41,242 nt of DNA from Immundisolibacter sp. (lineage in GTDB: Bacteria > Pseudomonadota > Gammaproteobacteria > Immundisolibacterales > Immundisolibacteraceae), in NCBI RefSeq assembly GCF_041601295.1, contig NZ_JBFIII010000010.1, positions 1 through 41,242 of the forward strand. The letters are read 5' to 3'. Under the pieces are notes generated by a model. The model had not been told where the DNA came from. It ran no database searches and was given only the letters and a program-made list of their open reading frames with translations. Of this stretch, positions 23,417 through 33,146 are shown piece after piece; the stretch's first letter is position 1, and each line of letters begins with the position of its first letter. The position numbers were made by a program, and so were the translations under genes.

Positions 23417-24514
23417 CTACATCCGGCCTTGGCGGCTGAACAAGCCGCCGGGCTGGGGTGCTACCAAACCATCCAGTTGCAGCGTCAAGAGCATGGTGGA
23501 AACTTCGGCCACCGTCAATCCGACGCGTGCTACCAGAAGGTCAAGACTGACCGGACTATCGCCAATACAGGCCAGCACCCTGGCCGCCATGGGGTCCAGC
23601 GCGGGAGCGACCAGCGGTAAGCTGTGCGTGCTATGACCCACAGACAGTTGCGGGAGTTCCTCCAGGATGTCCGCCGCCGATTCGACCAGCTTGGCGCCTT
23701 CGCGGATCAGCGCATGACAGCCGCGCGCGAGCGGGTTGTGAATGCCGCCCGGGATCGCGAACACCTCTCGCCCCTGTTCGGCCGCCAGACGGGCGGTAAT
23801 CAGCGAGCCGCTGCGGGCTCCGGCTTCCACGACCAGGACGCCTAGCGACAGACCACTGATGATCCGATTGCGGCGCGGGAAGTTGAACGCTCGCGGCGGC
23901 GTCCCCACCGGTTGTTCGCTGACCAGCGCGCCGACGAGGCGCAGTTGGTCAGCGAGTTCGGCGTGCTGGCCCGGATACACCCGATCAGGGCCGGTGCCAA
24001 GTACCGCGAGGGACTTGCCCTGCGCGGCGAGAGCGCCACGGTGCGCAGCGCCGTCGGCACCTTCGGCAAGCCCACTGGTCACCACCAGCCCGCAACGAGA
24101 CAGGGCGCCGGCCATGGCAAACGCGGTTTCTACACCGGCCGGGGAGGCATTGCGGCTGCCGACAATGGCGATCTGTGGCGCAAGCAACAGCGCCGCGGCA
24201 CCCTCGACCAGCAGCGCCAGGGGTGGGTCCGCAATCTGCGCCAGCTGCTGTGGATAGCCTGGCAAATCCAGGAACAGCGCCTGGCGATCGGGCGCCGCCT
24301 CAAGCCACGCGAGGTCGGCTTGAGGCGGGTGCTGGGCGGCAGCGGCGATAGCCTTGCCTAGGCGCGAGTTAGCGCCCAGCGCGCTCGCCAGTTTTCGGGG
24401 CGATGCCGCCAACGCTCCGGCCGGGGACCCAAATTCGCCGAGTAATCGGCGCCAGGCAACAACGCCCAGGCCCGGCGTACGCGCCAGAGCCAGGCTGGCC
24501 GCAGCGGGTGTCAG
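23417..24514 (-). CDS. dprA: DNA-processing protein DprA (CTG start proposed)
   Basis: DprA binds incoming single-stranded DNA and loads RecA during natural transformation. The Rossmann-like core shows IAIVGSRNASPAGV, TSGLAEGADGAAHRGAL, VLGTGPDRVYPGQHAEL, SEQPVGTPPRAFNFPRRNRI and EAGARSGSLITARLA. A C-terminal winged-helix DML1-like segment follows. The conserved N-terminal SLALARTPGLG and RRLLGEFGSPAGAL lies upstream of TTG 24412, so that start is too short. The only nearby initiator is CTG at 24512-24514, overlapping the lysM stop as CTGA and preceded by AGGTGA with a 7-nt spacer. This gives 365 aa, the family size. Confidence 0.94.
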   Translation of the reverse strand: MTPAAASLALARTPGLGVVAWRRLLGEFGSPAGALAASPRKLASALGANSRLGKAIAAAAQHPPQADLAWLEAAPDRQALFLDLPGYPQQLAQIADPPLALLVEGAAALLLAPQIAIVGSRNASPAGVETAFAMAGALSRCGLVVTSGLAEGADGAAHRGALAAQGKSLAVLGTGPDRVYPGQHAELADQLRLVGALVSEQPVGTPPRAFNFPRRNRIISGLSLGVLVVEAGARSGSLITARLAAEQGREVFAIPGGIHNPLARGCHALIREGAKLVESAADILEELPQLSVGHSTHSLPLVAPALDPMAARVLACIGDSPVSLDLLVARVGLTVAEVSTMLLTLQLDGLVAPQPGGLFSRQGRM

Positions 24515-25533
24515 GGGGGCGTCACCTCGTCCAGCACGTGCATCGGTCGGCTGGCGCGCATAACCAGGGCGTAGCTCACCCGCTCGAACAGCCGAAACAC
24601 AATAACCGCACCGGCTGGCTCGCTCGGGGGTTGCACCCGCTGGCGTGCGACGGGGTCATCGATTGGCTGTTGTATCTGGCGTACCTGCAGTACGTGGCCC
24701 AGTTCCAGGCCGTCGCGACGCCCGCGACTGAGGGCTACGACGCTGTACTGGCCGATTTGCGAGACGCCATCGACCACGCTGATGATGTGCCCGCGTACCT
24801 CAGAGCTTGGCGCGTGTGGGAGGTAAGAAGCCTGCATGGGCCGGTCGTCGGTCGGGATCAGCACATCGCCGGCGAGAACCTCCCGCCTGGCTTTGATTAC
24901 CGCCAGCGTGGCCGGGTCACCCGAACGCTGTACCTTGCCCTGGCCGATGAACAGTGCAGCGTAGCCCAGCGCCTCCCCAGTTTCGGGGTCGAAATACGGA
25001 TCACCGATGCGATAGATATCCAGCATCTGGCCCGTTTCGGCGGAAGTCTGGCGTGCATAGACGCGATCCCCCGCACCTACCGTCAGGTGCTCGTCCGCGG
25101 CCGCGGCTACGTAGGCAAAATCACTTGGCTGGTTGCTGCGCAGCACGACGGCTTCTTCCAGGAAAGCCTGGACGTGCTTGAACGGGATAGGGGGTATGGC
25201 AGTGTCGATAGCGCTTGAGCGAACTTGCGGCGACAGCCGGTCCGGCCCCCCGCCGCCGTCGCGTATGAGGCGCGGCCCATCCGCCGTCATAACCAATCGC
25301 AAGCGGTCGCCTGGATAGATAAGATGCGGATTGCTGATCTGGGGGTTTACGCCCCACAATTTCGGCCAGTACCAGGGTTTTTCCAGGAAGCGCCCTGATA
25401 TGTCCCACAGCGTGTCGCCGCGCACCACCACGTACTCGTCCGGATGGTCCGGGCGCAGTGCCAGGTCGTCAGCGCCTGCCAGGAGCGGCCACAGAAAAAA
25501 AAGAGATAACAGCCAATAGCGGGTTCTGGTCAT
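24511..25533 (-). CDS. LysM peptidoglycan-binding domain protein
   Basis: A 340-aa exported protein. ATG 25533 gives the signal peptide MTRTRYWLLSLFFLWPLL-AGA, with cleavage likely after LLAGA; a start 19 codons upstream would spoil it. One LysM domain follows (about residues 33-80: YVVVRGDTLWDISGRFL, NPHLIYPGDRLRL), which binds glycan chains of peptidoglycan. The remaining roughly 250 residues form a conserved domain of unknown function. The gene sits upstream of dprA and divergent from def, as is common in gammaproteobacteria. A cell-envelope role is likely, but the precise one is unknown. Confidence 0.9.
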   Translation of the reverse strand: MTRTRYWLLSLFFLWPLLAGADDLALRPDHPDEYVVVRGDTLWDISGRFLEKPWYWPKLWGVNPQISNPHLIYPGDRLRLVMTADGPRLIRDGGGGPDRLSPQVRSSAIDTAIPPIPFKHVQAFLEEAVVLRSNQPSDFAYVAAAADEHLTVGAGDRVYARQTSAETGQMLDIYRIGDPYFDPETGEALGYAALFIGQGKVQRSGDPATLAVIKARREVLAGDVLIPTDDRPMQASYLPHAPSSEVRGHIISVVDGVSQIGQYSVVALSRGRRDGLELGHVLQVRQIQQPIDDPVARQRVQPPSEPAGAVIVFRLFERVSYALVMRASRPMHVLDEVTPP

Positions 25534-25701
25534 GGGTGAGTTCCGGCCAGTATGATTATTTCGCTCTCGCGGGCCCGCAAGCCTAATCACTCACGGATGG
25601 GTCGGGCACCATTAGCCGACACGTCGGTCAGCGGCGCCATAGTCCTAAGGGCACTCTCAGTGTAGCCCAGATAGCCAATCTCACCACCTAACATCACCCC
25701 C

Positions 25702-26211
25702 ATGGCCCTGCTTCCTATACTCACCTACCCCGATCCGGCTCTGCGGCACCGAGCGCGCCCGGTTGATTCCATAGACAACGCGCTGCGACAGCTCGCGGCA
25801 GATATGGCGCAGACCATGTATGCCGCCAAGGGCATTGGTCTTGCCGCGACCCAGGTCGGCGAGGCCAGGCGGCTTCTGGTGATGGACCTCAGCGCTGAGG
25901 GCGACGCCTTGCAGGTGATGGTGAACCCACAGATCCTGGTCCGTGACGGCAGTCAGATCAGCGAAGAAGGGTGCCTTTCGGTGCCCGAGGTGTTCGAAAC
26001 AGTGGAACGTGCCGAGCGCATTACCGTACGTTTCCTCGATCTTGATGGTGAGATCCAGCAGCTTGACCTTGATGGCCTGCTGGCAGTGTGCGTGCAGCAC
26101 GAGATCGATCATCTCGATGGCAAGCTGTTCGTGGACTATTTGTCGCGCCTCAAACAGGATCGTCTTCGCAAGAAAGCTGACAAGCGTGGGCGGGAAGGGA
26201 CACGGCTGTGA
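25702..26211 (+). CDS. def: peptide deformylase
   Basis: Def removes the formyl group from the initiator Met of nascent proteins. The 169-aa protein shows all three catalytic motifs: GIGLAATQVG, EGCLSVPE and HEIDHLDG, which contain the metal ligands (Cys, His, His) and the catalytic Glu. It begins MALLPILTYPDPALR at ATG 25702. No strong ribosome site is seen. Its TGA overlaps the GTG start of fmt as GTGA, coupling the formyl removal and addition enzymes. Confidence 0.97.
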   Translation: MALLPILTYPDPALRHRARPVDSIDNALRQLAADMAQTMYAAKGIGLAATQVGEARRLLVMDLSAEGDALQVMVNPQILVRDGSQISEEGCLSVPEVFETVERAERITVRFLDLDGEIQQLDLDGLLAVCVQHEIDHLDGKLFVDYLSRLKQDRLRKKADKRGREGTRL

Positions 26212-27152
26212 GCCTTAACGTCGTCTTCGCCGGCACGGCGCCATTTGCCGTGCCGAGTCTGCATGCCCTGCTGGCGGCCGGGCATGCGGTACGTGCCGCG
26301 TACACACAGCCGGACCGTCCAGCCGGGCGAGGGCGCAAGCTCAGTCCGTCGGCGGTCAAGGTGGCCGCACTGGCGGCGGGCGTCAAGGTTCTCCAGCCGG
26401 CCAGCCTTCGGCAGGCCGAAGCCGCCACGCAGCTGGCCGGGTTTGGGCCTGATCTGCTGGTGGTGGTGGCCTATGGTCTGATCCTGCCGACAGCGCTGCT
26501 CGCCGTGCCGCGCCTGGGTGCGCTCAACGTCCACGGCTCACTGCTGCCGCGCTGGCGGGGCGCGGCCCCGGTTGAGCGGGCATTGCTGGCCGGTGATGCG
26601 CAGACCGGAGTGTGCATCATGCAGATGGACGCGGGCCTGGACACCGGGCCGGTGTTTCTGGAGCGCCGCGAACCGATCCGGCCGGACGACACCGGGGGCA
26701 GTCTGCGTGAGCGCCTGGCTCAGCTCGGTGCGGCGGGTCTGGTACAGGTGCTGGCTGGTCTGGAGGCGGGTGGCATGGTGGCCCGGCCACAGCTGGTCGA
26801 CGGTGCGTGCTATGCCGCCAAGATCGACAAGCGCGAGGCGCAGCTGGACTGGGCCCAGGCGGCGCAGGTGCTGGACAGAAAAGTGCGAGCGTTTGTCCCG
26901 GCGCCGTTGGCGTGGACCGTCTGGCGCGGGCAACGCTTGCGTATAGGCGCCGCGCGGCTCGGTTCGGGCACGGGCCCCGCCGGTCAGGTCTTGGCGGTCG
27001 GGGCCGCGGGAGTCGAGGTCGCTTGCGGTACCGGTAGCCTGTGCCTCACAGCGTTGCAGCCGGAAGGTGGACGGATGCTGTCGGCGCGCGAATTCCTTGC
27101 CGGACGGCGCATCTCGTCCGGGGAATATCTGGAATCGCCCGCCGCCGGTTGA
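26208..27152 (+). CDS. fmt: methionyl-tRNA formyltransferase
   Basis: Fmt formylates Met-tRNAi using 10-formyl-tetrahydrofolate to enable initiation. The 314-aa protein starts at GTG 26208 (VVFAGTAPFAVPSLHALL). The active-site region NVHGSLLPRWRGAAPVERAL with MDAGLDTGPV is intact, and the C-terminal tRNA-binding domain follows from about residue 210. rsmB, which often follows fmt, is absent; accC converges after 37 bp. Confidence 0.96.
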   Translation: MSLNVVFAGTAPFAVPSLHALLAAGHAVRAAYTQPDRPAGRGRKLSPSAVKVAALAAGVKVLQPASLRQAEAATQLAGFGPDLLVVVAYGLILPTALLAVPRLGALNVHGSLLPRWRGAAPVERALLAGDAQTGVCIMQMDAGLDTGPVFLERREPIRPDDTGGSLRERLAQLGAAGLVQVLAGLEAGGMVARPQLVDGACYAAKIDKREAQLDWAQAAQVLDRKVRAFVPAPLAWTVWRGQRLRIGAARLGSGTGPAGQVLAVGAAGVEVACGTGSLCLTALQPEGGRMLSAREFLAGRRISSGEYLESPAAG

Positions 27153-27189
27153 GTGGCGCCATGGCTTGGTTGGTCTACCCGCCGTCGGG

Positions 27190-28536
<1,347 letters not shown>

Positions 28537-28547
28537 GGCGCGGCCCG

Positions 28548-28982
28548 TCAGGCAATAACAACGAGGGGCTGGCCGAATTCCACTGGCTGGCCGTCTTCAA
28601 CCAGGATAGCGGCTATCACGCCGCCTTTCTCGGCCTCGATCTGGTTCATCAGTTTCATGGCTTCGATAATGCAAATCACGTCGCCGGCCGAGATCTGCTT
28701 GCCTACCGCGATAAACGGCGCACTTTCAGGTGACGCGGCCCGGTAGAAGGTACCGACCATCGGTGCGGTTTGAGTGTGACCCGCGGGCTGAGCAGGCGCG
28801 GGCTCGATGGCTGGTAGCGGAATTGTCGGCGCCGCGGCGACGGGCGCGGCAGCCGCGGTCACCACCGTGCCGACAGGAGCCTTGCTCAGACGTATCGACT
28901 CCTCGCCTTCGCGAACTTCCAGCTCGCTGATGCCCGACTGCTCCACCAGCTCCATGAGCTTCTTTATCTTGCGGATATCCAT
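28548..28982 (-). CDS. accB: biotin carboxyl carrier protein of acetyl-CoA carboxylase
   Basis: AccB carries the biotin that shuttles CO2 between AccC and the transferase. It has 144 aa. The N-terminal MDIRKIKKLMELVEQSGISE is typical, followed by an Ala/Pro-rich mobile linker (about residues 38-72) and the biotinyl domain with EAMKLMN, where Lys is the biotinylation site. It starts 8 bp after the aroQ stop, with AAGGA-type ribosome site, so aroQ-accB-accC is probably one transcript. Confidence 0.98.
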   Translation of the reverse strand: MDIRKIKKLMELVEQSGISELEVREGEESIRLSKAPVGTVVTAAAAPVAAAPTIPLPAIEPAPAQPAGHTQTAPMVGTFYRAASPESAPFIAVGKQISAGDVICIIEAMKLMNQIEAEKGGVIAAILVEDGQPVEFGQPLVVIA

Positions 28983-28990
28983 CTGTGTCC

Positions 28991-29449
28991 TTAGGTTTTT
29001 GCAGATGATTGATTGCCGAGCCAGCGCAGCGCGGCGGTCAATGCCAACTCATAGCCGAGGGCGCCCAGACCACTGATGGTGCCAAGCGCCAAGTCTGAAA
29101 AATACGAATGCTGGCGAAATGGCTCGCGCGCGGCCACGTTCGACAGATGCACCTCAATGAACGGTAGCGCCACTGCTGCCAGCGCGTCGCGCAGGGCCAC
29201 GCTGGTATGGGTATAACCGCCCGGGTTGATGATGATGAACACAACGCCATCGGCCGGCGCCGCCTGCACCCAATCGATAAGCTGATGTTCGGCGTTGCTT
29301 TGCTGGCAGCACAGCTCAACGCCAGAGGTCTTGGCCAGCGTCGCGCACGCAGCGTCGATTTTCGCCAAGGTATCGTGGCCGTAGATAGCCGGCTCGCGGC
29401 GGCCGAGCAGGTTCAGGTTGGGACCGTGCAATATAAGTATCTTGGCCAT
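28991..29449 (-). CDS. aroQ: 3-dehydroquinate dehydratase, type II
   Basis: AroQ dehydrates 3-dehydroquinate to 3-dehydroshikimate in the shikimate pathway. ATG 29449 gives a 152-aa protein beginning AKILILHGPNLNLLGRREP, the usual start and size; an upstream start at 29656 would add 69 unrelated residues. The catalytic Tyr lies in IYGHDTL, and the substrate-binding segments IINPGGYTHTSVALRDAL and FIEVHLSN are intact. It is first in the aroQ-accB-accC set. The 150-bp gap upstream contains an imperfect inverted repeat around 29493-29532 but no clear promoter. Confidence 0.97.
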   Translation of the reverse strand: MAKILILHGPNLNLLGRREPAIYGHDTLAKIDAACATLAKTSGVELCCQQSNAEHQLIDWVQAAPADGVVFIIINPGGYTHTSVALRDALAAVALPFIEVHLSNVAAREPFRQHSYFSDLALGTISGLGALGYELALTAALRWLGNQSSAKT

Positions 29450-29601
29450 GCGGGCAATCGTGGGGCGCGATAGGCAGGGTGAATTGTTGGCCAATTGCGC
29501 CGACTTGTCTACAACGGCGGCGAATTGGCGGGGAACAGTCGCGAAGAGCCCCTTGTTCCGGCACCGACCGCCACGGCGACTGCGCCGCAAAGGTGACTGA
29601 A

Positions 29602-30486
29602 CTAGCCCAGTCCGAGCGCCCGCAGATCCAGCCGGCCGTCCGTAACCGGAGGACACCAGAAAAATGCCCCGGTGACGGGCCGGGTGAAGCGAAACAGAGC
29701 ATCGGTGATGCCGTCCTCGGCGCCCACCATGCGCCGCAACTGTGCCTCAAACGCATCGAAGCTGTGGCCGAAGGCGACGAACATCAGCCCTGCTTCCAGG
29801 CCATTGGCCCACGGCATGGAGCGGCGCAGCACGAAGGCGGGCGGTGTGAAGGTTTCCTGCGCCGTGCGTTTGACATGGGCTGACGGCGGTGCGTCGGCGA
29901 TTTCCTCGTTTCCTTTGCGGTGGCGGCCGACACTCAGATCCTGCTGCTCGGCCGACAGGGCATCGAAGCGGCTGAGTTCGTGAACCCAGCGCTGGACGGC
30001 GACAAAGCTCGATCCGTCCAGTCCCGGTCCACGGCCCTGTACCACAGCAGCCGCCTCGGCGGCCTGGTCCTTGGGATTTTCCGTGCCGTCCTCGAAGCCG
30101 GTCAGGTCTTGTCCATCCTGGTACTGAAACCCGTCCACCGCTTCGCGCAGGTAAAACGCCGGCAGTACCGCGGCTTCCAGTTGCCGTGCCCGGTGCAGCA
30201 GCTGGCCGCGATCCCCACCGCGCAGCCACAGCCACAACCCTGCCGGCGTGGCGGGCACGTCCACGCCCGGGCCGCTCATGGCCGTGAACGGGCGCAGGCC
30301 CTGCACCCGCTGGCCTAGCGCCTGCGCCACCGAGCTACCGAGTCCTGCCACTACCTGCTCACCATCCACCACCGTGCACAGACGCGCCAGCGCGCCACCG
30401 ACATCGCTGCCGACCGCCAAGTCAAAACTCAGGTAAACGGCCAGCGGCGGCGGCGGCAACAAAATGCCGGCTTGGGCAGAGGTCAT
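29602..30486 (-). CDS. DyP-type haem peroxidase
   Basis: A 294-aa dye-decolourising peroxidase, a haem enzyme that oxidises diverse aromatic substrates with peroxide. The family GxxDG motif appears as GFEDGTENP, with the distal Asp, and AHVKRTAQE supplies a candidate proximal His. ATG 30486 has GGAG upstream and gives the usual N-terminus AQAGILLPPPPLAVYLSFD. No signal peptide is seen, so it is cytosolic. No encapsulin gene or clear C-terminal targeting peptide is present nearby. The gene ends 152 bp before aroQ on the same strand. Confidence 0.93.
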   Translation of the reverse strand: MTSAQAGILLPPPPLAVYLSFDLAVGSDVGGALARLCTVVDGEQVVAGLGSSVAQALGQRVQGLRPFTAMSGPGVDVPATPAGLWLWLRGGDRGQLLHRARQLEAAVLPAFYLREAVDGFQYQDGQDLTGFEDGTENPKDQAAEAAAVVQGRGPGLDGSSFVAVQRWVHELSRFDALSAEQQDLSVGRHRKGNEEIADAPPSAHVKRTAQETFTPPAFVLRRSMPWANGLEAGLMFVAFGHSFDAFEAQLRRMVGAEDGITDALFRFTRPVTGAFFWCPPVTDGRLDLRALGLG

Positions 30487-30706
30487 GAGGCCACTCCGGG
30501 TCGGATCTGCCCACAGTTTAAAGACAAATACCCACCCGCCATCGTCGGCTGCTCGTTCACGGCCAGGCACGCTCGGTCGGCCGACAAAGCCGCTGACTAC
30601 CGGCCTGCACCACGTCGCTCAGGAAAACGTAAGCCCACACGACCGGAAGGCCGGGCGAACATTGGACGCAGATGCCCAATCAGGGCCGCGGCGAGTCCGG
30701 GAGCTT

Positions 30707-30952
30707 CTACCCGGCCCAGGCGCGCAGCCGGGAGTACAGCTCGTCCTTCAGGCGTAGGCGCTCTTTCTTGCGTTGTTCGAGGTAGGCATCGGAGGTGTTC
30801 TCGACCCCGGTTTCTATGCGGTGCACTTCGTGGTCGATGTCGTGGTACTGCGCGAACATGGCCGCAAAGTGCGAGTCACCGAGCTTCAAGGCGTGGATGG
30901 CTTGGTCGTACTCCGGAAAATCGTGGTGCAAGTCGTGCTTTTCGAGGCTCAT
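30707..30952 (-). CDS. YdcH family protein (DUF465)
   Basis: An 81-aa, highly charged helical protein starting MSLEKHDLHHDFPEYDQAIH and ending in a basic coiled-coil-like segment (RKKERLRLKDELYSRL), which matches the YdcH/DUF465 family. Function is unknown. It stands alone, with a 220-bp gap to the DyP gene in which I see nothing recognisable. Confidence 0.9.
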   Translation of the reverse strand: MSLEKHDLHHDFPEYDQAIHALKLGDSHFAAMFAQYHDIDHEVHRIETGVENTSDAYLEQRKKERLRLKDELYSRLRAWAG

Positions 30953-31072
30953 GGGGGCTCCTTCAAGGCCTGGCCAGGCGTCGGTCGCCCGGCATTGGCC
31001 AGTCAGGCTAATCGTGAGGGGTCACGGTTGCATTGACTGAGGGCAACCGGGGCCACTCGCATCGGCTTCGGT

Positions 31073-32131
31073 TCAGGAGACCGGCACGTAACCGAGCTGG
31101 GCTGCGAGCGTTACGGCGGCCCGCGTCGGCTGGTTCAGGTCCATGCTTGCGACCTGCGCGGGGCTGTACCAGCCGATGTCAGTCGATTCGTAGTTCTTGC
31201 GCGGCTGTGGGCGGCCGCTGACGCGTGATACATAGTTGATGAGCAGGAAGTGCCGCGGCTCCAGGAATTCCGGGCTCTCTATGCAGTCCTGCACGCACAG
31301 CCAGTCGGCGTGCTCGACCCGGATGCCGGTTTCCTCGCTGATTTCGCGCCGGTAGGCATCGAGCATGGTCTCGCCGTAGTGGATTTTGCCGCCTGGCAGA
31401 CCCCACAGCCCAGACCACTTGGCGGTGCGTATCAGCAACATTTCGCCGCTGCCGGCCACTAACAGCCCGCCTACAGTGGCAATCACGCGCCGCTCGCTCG
31501 CCAGCAGGTGCTCACGGTCGATCAGGTCGATCAGGTCGCGTACCTCGGCAAAGGCGTGATCCGGGCGCTGCGCCTGCAGGCGCTCCTCGGTGGCGTAGCC
31601 ATACAGCGCCGCTCCGGCGATGACCGCAGCCGCGTGGGCGGCCTCAAGGTCATGTGGCGTGTCGCCTACATACAGCGTCTCGTCGGGGCGAAATGGCGCC
31701 TGCGCGACGATTTGCCTGAGCACGGGAATCTTGTCCGCCGCGCCGCCACCGATGTGGCGGAAAAAACCACGCAGGCCAAGCCGCTCCAGCAGCGTGTCGA
31801 GTATCTCGGTCGGCACGCTCGAACAAATGCTCAGCGCCACGCCCCGCAAACGGCACAGATGCAGCAAGGCCGGCACATCGGCAAACAGCTCCGCCTGTGC
31901 CATGCGTGCGGCAAAGTGCCGAAAGAACACGGCATCAATGGTTTCGCGCGGCAGGTCGCCAATGAAACGGCGGTAAAAGCGTTCCACCGGCAGAGTGAAC
32001 TCGCGCCGGTAAGTGTCCTCGTCGACCGGCGGTGCGCCGAAATGGGCCAGCGTGTCATTGGTGGCGGCCAGGGTGAGCGCACGGTCGTCGGCCAGCGTCC
32101 CGGCCCAGTCCAGAATCAGGTGACGGATCAT
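31073..32131 (-). CDS. HAD-superfamily phosphatase fused to Nudix hydrolase
   Basis: ATG 32131 overlaps the upstream AEC stop as ATGA and gives a 352-aa two-domain protein. Residues about 1-210 are HAD-like: motif I is LDWAGTLADD (nucleophile Asp8, but Ala10 where most phosphatases have the second Asp), motif II is SICSSVP, and the acidic loop is YVGDTPHDLEAA. Residues about 215-350 form a Nudix domain with a perfect box (GGKIHYGE, then REISEETGI). The fusion suggests sequential or house-cleaning hydrolysis of a nucleoside-diphosphate compound and its phosphorylated product. The DWAG/DWSG motif occurs in some HAD families, including phosphonoacetaldehyde hydrolase, so simple phosphatase activity should not be assumed. 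Confidence 0.88.
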   Translation of the reverse strand: MIRHLILDWAGTLADDRALTLAATNDTLAHFGAPPVDEDTYRREFTLPVERFYRRFIGDLPRETIDAVFFRHFAARMAQAELFADVPALLHLCRLRGVALSICSSVPTEILDTLLERLGLRGFFRHIGGGAADKIPVLRQIVAQAPFRPDETLYVGDTPHDLEAAHAAAVIAGAALYGYATEERLQAQRPDHAFAEVRDLIDLIDREHLLASERRVIATVGGLLVAGSGEMLLIRTAKWSGLWGLPGGKIHYGETMLDAYRREISEETGIRVEHADWLCVQDCIESPEFLEPRHFLLINYVSRVSGRPQPRKNYESTDIGWYSPAQVASMDLNQPTRAAVTLAAQLGYVPVS

Positions 32132-33048
32132 CGCATCAGCAACCAGCGGTACAGCGGTGCCAGCGCAAGATAACTCAGGATCGAGGCGGTCAGCACGGCG
32201 CCATAAAGCTCGATATCCAGCCGGAAGCGATGCGCCAGGATCACCCCGACCGCCGGGCAGGCCGAAGCCATGACGACACCCAGTATCGCCAGCGTTTCGC
32301 CGCGCACCCCGAAGGCAAAGGCAAAGGCCAGACCCATCGCGGGTCCGGCCACCTGGCGAATGAACAGAGCTGGCAAAGCGACGGGCAGGCGGCGCAGCGC
32401 GCCCAGGCGCAGCGACAGGCCGACCACGAATACCATCAGCGGAATGCTGGCATCGCCGACGTAGCGCAACGCGGTCACGGCGCGTTCGGGCACCGGCATG
32501 CCCAGCAGATTGACGGCGAGCGCAATCATCACTGCCCAAGCCGGCGGCAGGCGCAGGATCTCCCGGCCCAGCGACAATCGCTCCTGGCCGGCTGCGTGAC
32601 GCGCCGCCACCGCCACGCCGACGGTCCAGATCAGCAGGGTGGTGGCGATCAGGTCATACGCGAACACGGTTGCCATGCCCGTGTGGCCAAACAGGCTCAC
32701 CACGACCGGTAACGCAATCGAGCCATTGGCGAAGCTCGCCGCCAGCAGCAGCGCGCCGCGTCCCCCCGGCGTCAGCCCGGACCGATTGCCCCACAGCCGA
32801 TACACACCCGCCGCCAGGGCCAGACCGCCGAGGCTGCATACGTAACCGGCTGCTGGAATGATGGTCAGCGCCAGGTCCAGCCTGGCCTGCGACATGATGG
32901 CGAAGATCAGCGCCGGGCCGGTCAGGTAGATCATCAGCATGTTCAGCGCCAGCGCCATCTGCTGGGCGTCGACACCACCGGGCGCATGGCGCCGCCATAG
33001 CCAGCCAGCGGCGAGCGCGAGGAATACCGGTAACAGGTCCAAATACAC
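32128..33048 (-). CDS. AEC (auxin efflux carrier) family transporter
   Basis: A 306-aa integral membrane protein with about ten hydrophobic segments in two inverted halves, as in AEC carriers, which export or exchange organic anions. Recognisable parts are LNMLMIYLTGPALIFAIM near the start, ASFANGSIALPVV in the middle and ILGVVMASACPAVGVILAHRF near the end. It starts at GTG 33048 and is coupled to the HAD-Nudix gene through ATGA. The substrate is not readable from sequence; linkage to the phosphatase-Nudix gene is suggestive but unexplained. Confidence 0.88.
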   Translation of the reverse strand: MYLDLLPVFLALAAGWLWRRHAPGGVDAQQMALALNMLMIYLTGPALIFAIMSQARLDLALTIIPAAGYVCSLGGLALAAGVYRLWGNRSGLTPGGRGALLLAASFANGSIALPVVVSLFGHTGMATVFAYDLIATTLLIWTVGVAVAARHAAGQERLSLGREILRLPPAWAVMIALAVNLLGMPVPERAVTALRYVGDASIPLMVFVVGLSLRLGALRRLPVALPALFIRQVAGPAMGLAFAFAFGVRGETLAILGVVMASACPAVGVILAHRFRLDIELYGAVLTASILSYLALAPLYRWLLMR

Positions 33049-33146
33049 GAGGGAATCTTCCGCAAAGGAATTACCACCGCAGTGGGCGCTGTGGCCCGCT
33101 GCGTGGGTGTGTGAGAGTCAGGGCGAGGCGACCGACCGTAAGTCCG

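Noticed and set aside
29493..29532. Imperfect inverted repeat upstream of aroQ as an operator or terminator
   Set aside because: Arms differ by an insertion, there is no T-run and no recognisable promoter nearby; too weak to list.
32132..32539. N-terminal extension of the HAD-Nudix frame
   Set aside because: These 136 codons are a shadow of the AEC transporter gene; the HAD motif and ATGA overlap fix the start at 32131.
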